Source of the DNA: Flavobacteriales bacterium UBA4011
GTDB taxonomy: Bacteria; Bacteroidota; Bacteroidia; Flavobacteriales_D; Crocinitomicaceae
Assembly: GCA_002384725.1 (NCBI GenBank)
Contig: DGBF01000015.1
Location: 1 to 11,093, forward strand
Reading direction: 5' to 3'
Length of the DNA: 11,093 nucleotides
The translations under genes and the position numbers were made by a program. The notes under the pieces are model-generated. The model did no database searches. It had not been told where the DNA came from and saw nothing but the letters and a program-made list of their open reading frames with translations. Positions 8,501 through 11,093 of the stretch are shown here, one piece after another. Each line of letters begins with the position of its first letter. Position 1 is the stretch's first letter.

Positions 8501-8955
8501 AAGAGCCAATTGCTTTGTTTGCAAACGATGTTTTTAGTTTCTATCAATGGAGCAATGGTTCTAATTTCCCGAGTATAACCATTAACACCGACGGCATATA
8601 CACGCTGACTGTAAACGATATAAATGGTTGTGTATACACCGACGATATTAATGTAGAATTAGCCGAAGATTGTTTTGTTACGCTCTTCATTCCGAATGCT
8701 TTCACACCCAATAATGATGAGCACAATCGCTATTTCAGAACGACTGGATCGTATATCAAATTCTTCCATATGGAAATCTACGACCGTTGGGGAGAATTGG
8801 TTTATGTTACGGATGATATTGACGCGCATTGGGACGGAACGTACGGTGGCAAAATCTGTCCGCAAGGCTTATATACTTATGTTGTAAAATATGCGCATGA
8901 TTTGAATACGGATGAGAAACTTACAAAATCTGGTCATATTAATTTGATGCGTTAG
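5524..8955 (+). CDS. large secreted multidomain Ig-repeat protein with T9SS type B (gliding-motility-associated) C-terminal domain
   Basis: A predicted cell-surface or secreted adhesin-like protein of 1143 residues. The ATG at 5524 places a signal peptide at the very start (hydrophobic ILLIIGLVPIL, cleavage likely after SFG or SFGQ); the upstream TTG at 5503 would only add seven polar residues. Domains in order: a LamG/concanavalin-like region (about 25-262), a DUF8202-like region from HSYLSIKYGVTLD (253) to about 460 containing an acidic DGDGDF stretch, eight Ig-like units (469-1049), and the CHU_C/gliding-motility C-terminal domain (about 1050-1143; FIPNAFTPNND, YDRWGELVY, WDGTYGGK, PQGLYTYVVKY). 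That domain marks export by the type IX system, type B, which in characterised species usually needs a PorP/SprF-type partner; none is in this window. No enzymatic motif is visible, so glycan or surface binding is inference. The gene stands alone and converges on bioF. Confidence 0.9.
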   Translation: MTNLFTRILLIIGLVPILSFGQNPGNIGVGNLTGWFKPDALPLGNVTAWTTTLSTIGPVTVTDATAPYPQATNTPAGNVSNYNTTLFFNGNTLAALQALTNTSSLNFMQNNSGAANNGTFFCAYYFPGGGLTNNHMMLWNNSPNAIQYRNLGAVGRMAIGISPSNSTNANRDWTESNLPTVISLRGNRSTAASLNVFDNDLLTTTNPTSQSSGPTGIYMGVFPGNTNSPYNGYIHEYIFYNTSLTAAQMRRVHSYLSIKYGVTLDAAGGGVQGDYTSTTDAVLWDASVTPAYHNNVIGIGRDDNQALMQKQSHAFDDNYRLYIGALSANNVSNAATINTNISYVLMGQNTDAACGTLASNAESPETVSSRIAKEWKVTNTNFGQTFNWDVKIDTCQLVGSTVGPVVAANLTLLVDGDGDFTNATAVTNASGPITISYANGIVTVTGISNLQVPNNSTRYLTLGYNTTDITFSQNDTICVGDSSQITVNMNIPGPTNVQYSDGTTTYTLTNISNGYTFYVAPTVTATYTVLNQSNFMNCCGGSSPYSVTILVNPLPIIMANTSQNPICLGDSTQLTGGGTLTYVWDNGVTNGSWVSPIVNTTYQVTGTDINGCVDSNTVTINVTTNPIVGATADTNMMCFGDSVLLNGTGATTYVWNNGAIDNAYISPAVTTTYTVTGSVGSCADTASILITVNQLPIVLANVTDNPICLNDSTALFGSGAVTYAWDNGVVDNTYFFPSTTLLYTVTGSDANNCENTDTITFVLNALPAVVANATSLILCEGDSTQLTGSGANTYVWDNGVMDGDWAIPLATTTYELIGTDVNGCIDTTTISITVNPNPDVTITASTTELCIGDPVTLNGNGANTYVWNNGVTDNVAFNPTLTNTYFVTGTNGFGCVDTASVQVVVNNLPNVTANASSLGVCEGDPLTLNGGGGQSYIWDNAVTNGVTFIPADAALYAVTGTDANGCMNTASVFVDFYPAFTLSLGPDTIVCPQEPIALFANDVFSFYQWSNGSNFPSITINTDGIYTLTVNDINGCVYTDDINVELAEDCFVTLFIPNAFTPNNDEHNRYFRTTGSYIKFFHMEIYDRWGELVYVTDDIDAHWDGTYGGKICPQGLYTYVVKYAHDLNTDEKLTKSGHINLMR
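6928..8670 (+). repeat. eight tandem Ig/PKD-like protein repeats within the surface-protein gene
   Basis: Unit borders in DNA are 6928, 7189, 7402, 7612, 7825, 8038, 8251 and 8458, ending at 8670. The first unit is longer and divergent (261 bp), the next six are 213, 210, 213, 213, 213 and 207 bp, and the last (213 bp) is divergent. The consensus begins CxGDSxxLxGxG, then YVWDNGV, a xxxP turn, TxxYxVTGTDxNGC, DT and a VNxLP linker. In units two to seven the first Cys and Trp sit at relative positions 1 and 18, and the second Cys at 46 (45 in the third unit). This suggests one disulfide per Ig-like fold. Short DNA cores around TATGTTTGG recur in several units. Confidence 0.88.
8671..8952 (+). 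other. T9SS type B sorting domain (CHU_C / gliding-motility-associated C-terminal domain)
   Basis: The last ~94 residues of the surface protein match the family pattern: IPNAFTPNND, a central IYDRWGELVYVTD, WDGTYGGK, then PQGLYTYVVKY and a final strand. The usual GDGxND loop reads NDEHNRYF, a small divergence. The domain directs outer-membrane translocation by the type IX system in Bacteroidota. Confidence 0.88.
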
Positions 8956-9084
8956 ATTCATTTTTTTGAAATTAATTGTAATACAATTCGCTCCAAAGTT
9001 CGCGATCCGATTCTTAGAATTTGTTCCATTCGTGATTCGAAATTCACAAAGAATCGATTAATACGCACTTTTCGGTAATTCCAT

Positions 9085-9109
9085 AAAAAAAAGTTGTCTA
9101 ACGAGCAAC
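9085..9109 (-). terminator. weak intrinsic-terminator candidate for bioB-bioF
   Basis: Read on the minus strand, GTTG (9109-9106) and CAAC (9096-9093) flank a 9-nt loop and are followed by eight Ts (9092-9085). The stem is only 4 bp, so stability is doubtful. Its place, about 85 bp after the bioF stop, suits the operon end. Confidence 0.25.
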
Positions 9110-9177
9110 ATGGGCTTAACGAATTTTTCTAATTCTCAATCGAAAATTTTAATAGCCATAATTGACGGTAATGGAAT

Positions 9178-9191
9178 GGTCCGAAGGAACC
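9178..9191 (-). terminator. short hairpin directly after bioF stop
   Basis: On the minus strand GGTTCC and GGACC pair with one bulged T around a TTC loop, beginning one base after the bioF stop codon. No T run follows, so it is more likely a minor 3'-end structure than a true terminator. Confidence 0.15.
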
Positions 9192-9192
9192 T

Positions 9193-10218
9193 CTAAAAAT
9201 GAATACAAAATCGAATTCCCTCCTCCCCCTTTGCAACAGTTGGAGATAAAATCGCTTTCACCGCCCAACCTTTGTTCAAGAATTCCTGTTCATTTCGTTT
9301 CGTTTCTTCAACATTACCAATCCGCATAACTTGTATGGGCGAATTGACTTCAGAAACAAAGGTATTTTCCGGAAACTGAGATCTGAATTCACTTATGTTC
9401 CTTTGCAACTGCCGTTGACGTTGAGGTATACTATCGTGTCCTACCCTTTCCTGAATTTGAGAATAACTTTCCTTTGGAAGAGCCGTCGTATAAATAAATG
9501 ATCGTGCGAAATTGATCAAGAATTGTTTTATTTGGTTAGAACAAAGCACTGCAGCTCCGTGATATCCGTAAGCTTTTCCAAAAGTGATGATTCGCGCAAA
9601 AACCGAACTAGAGTCAGGTAAAGAATCGACTAATCCTCGTCCATGTTCGCCAAAAACTCCACAGGCATGTGCTTCGTCGACAATAAGATTAGCGTTCGTC
9701 AATTTACAAATTGCTAAAATATTTCCAAGAGGCGATATGTCTCCGGCCATGGAATATAAAGACTCAACAACAACAAAAACAGTTCCTTCCGCTTTTAAAA
9801 TTTTCTTCTTTAAATCTTCGGTATTATTATGCCCAAACGAAAACGAACTCGCAAAACTCAAACGAACTCCATCTCGAACACTCGCATGAATTTTTTCGTC
9901 ATACAAAACCGTATCGCCTTTTTGCGGAACGGAACTAAAAAAGCCAAGATTGGCATCGTAACCTGAATTGAAAACAAGTGCCGCTTCTGTTTTGAACCAA
10001 TCGGCCAGAAAAGATTCGCACTCTTCCGCTTCCTTGGAATTACCTGAAATTAATCGCGAACCGGTACTTCCTACTTTCGTCTTTAAACTAATTTCTAGCG
10101 CAGACATTCCAAGATAATCATTCGAGAAAAAATCCAATTTATTCTCCAATCGAAAAAGGGAACGCATGGTCCCCTCTTCTTCTCGTTTCTTTAATTTATC
10201 TTGCCATTTAGCTGACAT
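9193..10218 (-). CDS. bioF: 8-amino-7-oxononanoate synthase-like PLP enzyme, C-terminally short
   Basis: Member of the alpha-oxoamine synthase family (fold type I PLP). BioF condenses pimeloyl-ACP or pimeloyl-CoA with L-alanine to give 8-amino-7-oxononanoate in biotin synthesis. Visible motifs are FFSNDYLGMS (30-39), TGSRLISGN (52-60), FNSGYDANLG (83-92), His111 (KIHAS, cofactor stacking), ESLYSMAGD (152-160), DEAHACGVFG (181-190, Asp181/His184) and the PLP lysine Lys215 in TFGKAYGYHGA. FIYTTALP (241-248) is typical too. The protein has 341 residues against about 370-385 usual and ends GIRFCIHF, where family members normally run on about 25-40 residues through a final helix. The ATG at 10218 lies 5 bp after the bioB stop, with AAGAGA in front as a weak ribosome binding site. 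Context with bioB supports BioF over its glycine C-acetyltransferase (Kbl) relative. Whether the shortened enzyme works is unknown. Confidence 0.87.
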   Translation of the reverse strand: MSAKWQDKLKKREEEGTMRSLFRLENKLDFFSNDYLGMSALEISLKTKVGSTGSRLISGNSKEAEECESFLADWFKTEAALVFNSGYDANLGFFSSVPQKGDTVLYDEKIHASVRDGVRLSFASSFSFGHNNTEDLKKKILKAEGTVFVVVESLYSMAGDISPLGNILAICKLTNANLIVDEAHACGVFGEHGRGLVDSLPDSSSVFARIITFGKAYGYHGAAVLCSNQIKQFLINFARSFIYTTALPKESYSQIQERVGHDSIPQRQRQLQRNISEFRSQFPENTFVSEVNSPIQVMRIGNVEETKRNEQEFLNKGWAVKAILSPTVAKGEEGIRFCIHF

Positions 10219-10227
10219 ATCTCTTAA
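10213..10227 (-). promoter_or_regulatory. bioB stop / bioF start junction with weak ribosome binding site
   Basis: On the minus strand the bioB TAA (10226-10224) is followed after GAGAT by the bioF ATG (10218-10216). The purine-rich AAGAGA overlaps the end of the bioB stop codon and fixes the bioF start. The tight junction suggests translational coupling. Confidence 0.55.
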
Positions 10228-11093
10228 TTAGTAACACTCACCTTTCGTGGTACGAAATCTGAATTCTTCGGTTTAGTTTTCGCTGCTGCCAATTCTGCCG
10301 CTCTTTCCGCTTCCTTTTGTTTACGAGCAATTATTTTCTCGTCGGGATGCGTTACTGGTTTTTCTCCTTCTTGAAAAGCTTCTTTTGGCATCAATCCTAG
10401 GATGTCGAACATCTCTTTATCAGCATTGAAATCCGGATTCGGCGTAGTCAATAATTTATCACCAGCAAAAATAGAACTTGCTCCGCCCATAAAACACAAC
10501 GCTTGCGCTTCCATTGACATTTTCGTTCTTCCAGCAGACAATCGAACAACTGACTCCGGAAAAGCAACACGTGTTGTCGCTACCATTCGAATCATTTCCC
10601 ATTGTTCGATCGGTTTCTGATCTTCTAAAGGCGTTCCTTCGACCGCGACCAAAGCATTAATCGGAATAGACTCTGGCGGATTCTCCATTTCCATATAGCT
10701 CATCAAAAGTCCAACTCGATCTTCTATCGCTTCACCCATTCCAATGATACCACCTGAACAAACCGAAATACCTGCTTTTCTTGCATTTTCGATTGTCTCC
10801 AATCTATTTTCATATTCACGAGTGGAAATAACATCCTTATAAAACTCTTTGGACGAATCTAGGTTGTGATTATAGGCGAAAAGTCCAGCGTTTTTCAAAC
10901 GTTTAGCTTGATCTTCGTTCAACATACCAAGTGTACAACACACTTCCATGTCTAAATCGTTGACACCTTGCACCATTTCCACAACAGAATCGAAATCCTT
11001 ATTGTCACGCACTTCACGCCACGCTGCGCCCATACACAAACGAGATGAACCATTAGCTTTCGCATTTTTGGCTTGTTCCAATACCGACTCGAC
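10224..11093 (-). CDS. bioB: biotin synthase, N-terminus outside window
   Basis: Radical-SAM enzyme that inserts sulfur into dethiobiotin to give biotin. The frame is open to the window edge; 289 residues are visible and the first ~60, including the CxxxCxxC cluster motif, are outside. Numbering from the edge, the ligands of the sulfur-donating [2Fe-2S] cluster are present: Cys20 (LCMGAAW), Cys52 (EVCCTLG), Cys112 (SVCSGGI) and Arg184 (VVRLSAGR), matching E. coli Cys97, Cys128, Cys188 and Arg260. YNHNLDSS, VPIN-like IPINALV, CFMGGASSIFAGDKLLTTPNP also fit. After the catalytic core there is a Lys/Ala/Glu-rich tail of about 45 residues (KPVTHPDEKI to the end), longer than the E. coli C-terminus. 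bioF starts 5 bp downstream, so the two are very probably co-transcribed; the promoter lies outside. Confidence 0.96.
   Translation of the reverse strand, partial: VESVLEQAKNAKANGSSRLCMGAAWREVRDNKDFDSVVEMVQGVNDLDMEVCCTLGMLNEDQAKRLKNAGLFAYNHNLDSSKEFYKDVISTREYENRLETIENARKAGISVCSGGIIGMGEAIEDRVGLLMSYMEMENPPESIPINALVAVEGTPLEDQKPIEQWEMIRMVATTRVAFPESVVRLSAGRTKMSMEAQALCFMGGASSIFAGDKLLTTPNPDFNADKEMFDILGLMPKEAFQEGEKPVTHPDEKIIARKQKEAERAAELAAAKTKPKNSDFVPRKVSVTN

Larger units (their letters stand above)
8956..9192. other. 237-bp spacer between convergent genes
   Basis: It separates the 3' ends of the surface-protein gene and bioF. It is AT-rich and non-coding, with a 15-bp palindrome AATTGTA-A-TACAATT (8974-8988) and a few short inverted repeats. 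No strong bidirectional terminator is present; the two weak minus-strand candidates are listed separately. Confidence 0.5.

Noticed and set aside
9584..9938. Two plus-strand frames opposite bioF
   Set aside because: They overlap conserved BioF codons, overlap each other in different frames, and show no motif or start signal.

Overview
The window looks like chromosomal DNA of a Bacteroidota bacterium, most likely order Flavobacteriales and possibly near Fluviicola/Crocinitomicaceae (inference from style, not from a search). Supporting signs are AT-rich intergenic DNA, A/T-rich translation starts with almost no Shine-Dalgarno sequence, a single long Rel protein with a basic RxRD motif, and a giant surface protein ending in a gliding-motility-associated (type IX secretion, type B) C-terminal domain. 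I see no tRNA, rRNA, CRISPR array, integrase or insertion sequence.

Layout. The plus strand (1-8955) carries the 3' part of a fumarylacetoacetase gene (fahA, last step of tyrosine breakdown). Ten bases later comes a complete bifunctional (p)ppGpp synthetase/hydrolase gene (rel). A 314-bp gap follows, with a heptamer repeat at each end: three GACAATT-like copies just after rel, and an inverted array of GAARTNN heptamers just before the next start codon. Next are a UPF1/IGHMBP2-like SF1B helicase, a 143-bp gap, and a 1143-residue secreted protein. That protein has a signal peptide, a LamG-like region, a DUF8202-like region, eight Ig-like repeats of about 70 residues and the sorting domain.

The minus strand (9193-11093) carries bioB (5' end outside the window) and, 5 bp downstream, a bioF-type aminotransferase gene. 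The two probably form a biotin operon converging on the surface-protein gene. The bioF product stops right after the beta-strand that normally precedes its last helix, so it looks about 25-40 residues short.

These are mostly housekeeping genes (tyrosine catabolism, stringent response, nucleic-acid helicase, biotin synthesis) around one large lineage-specific adhesin-like gene. I find no convincing new multi-gene system. The points worth a second look are the inverted heptamer array abutting the helicase start, the regular C-W-C Ig repeats of the surface protein, and the shortened BioF.
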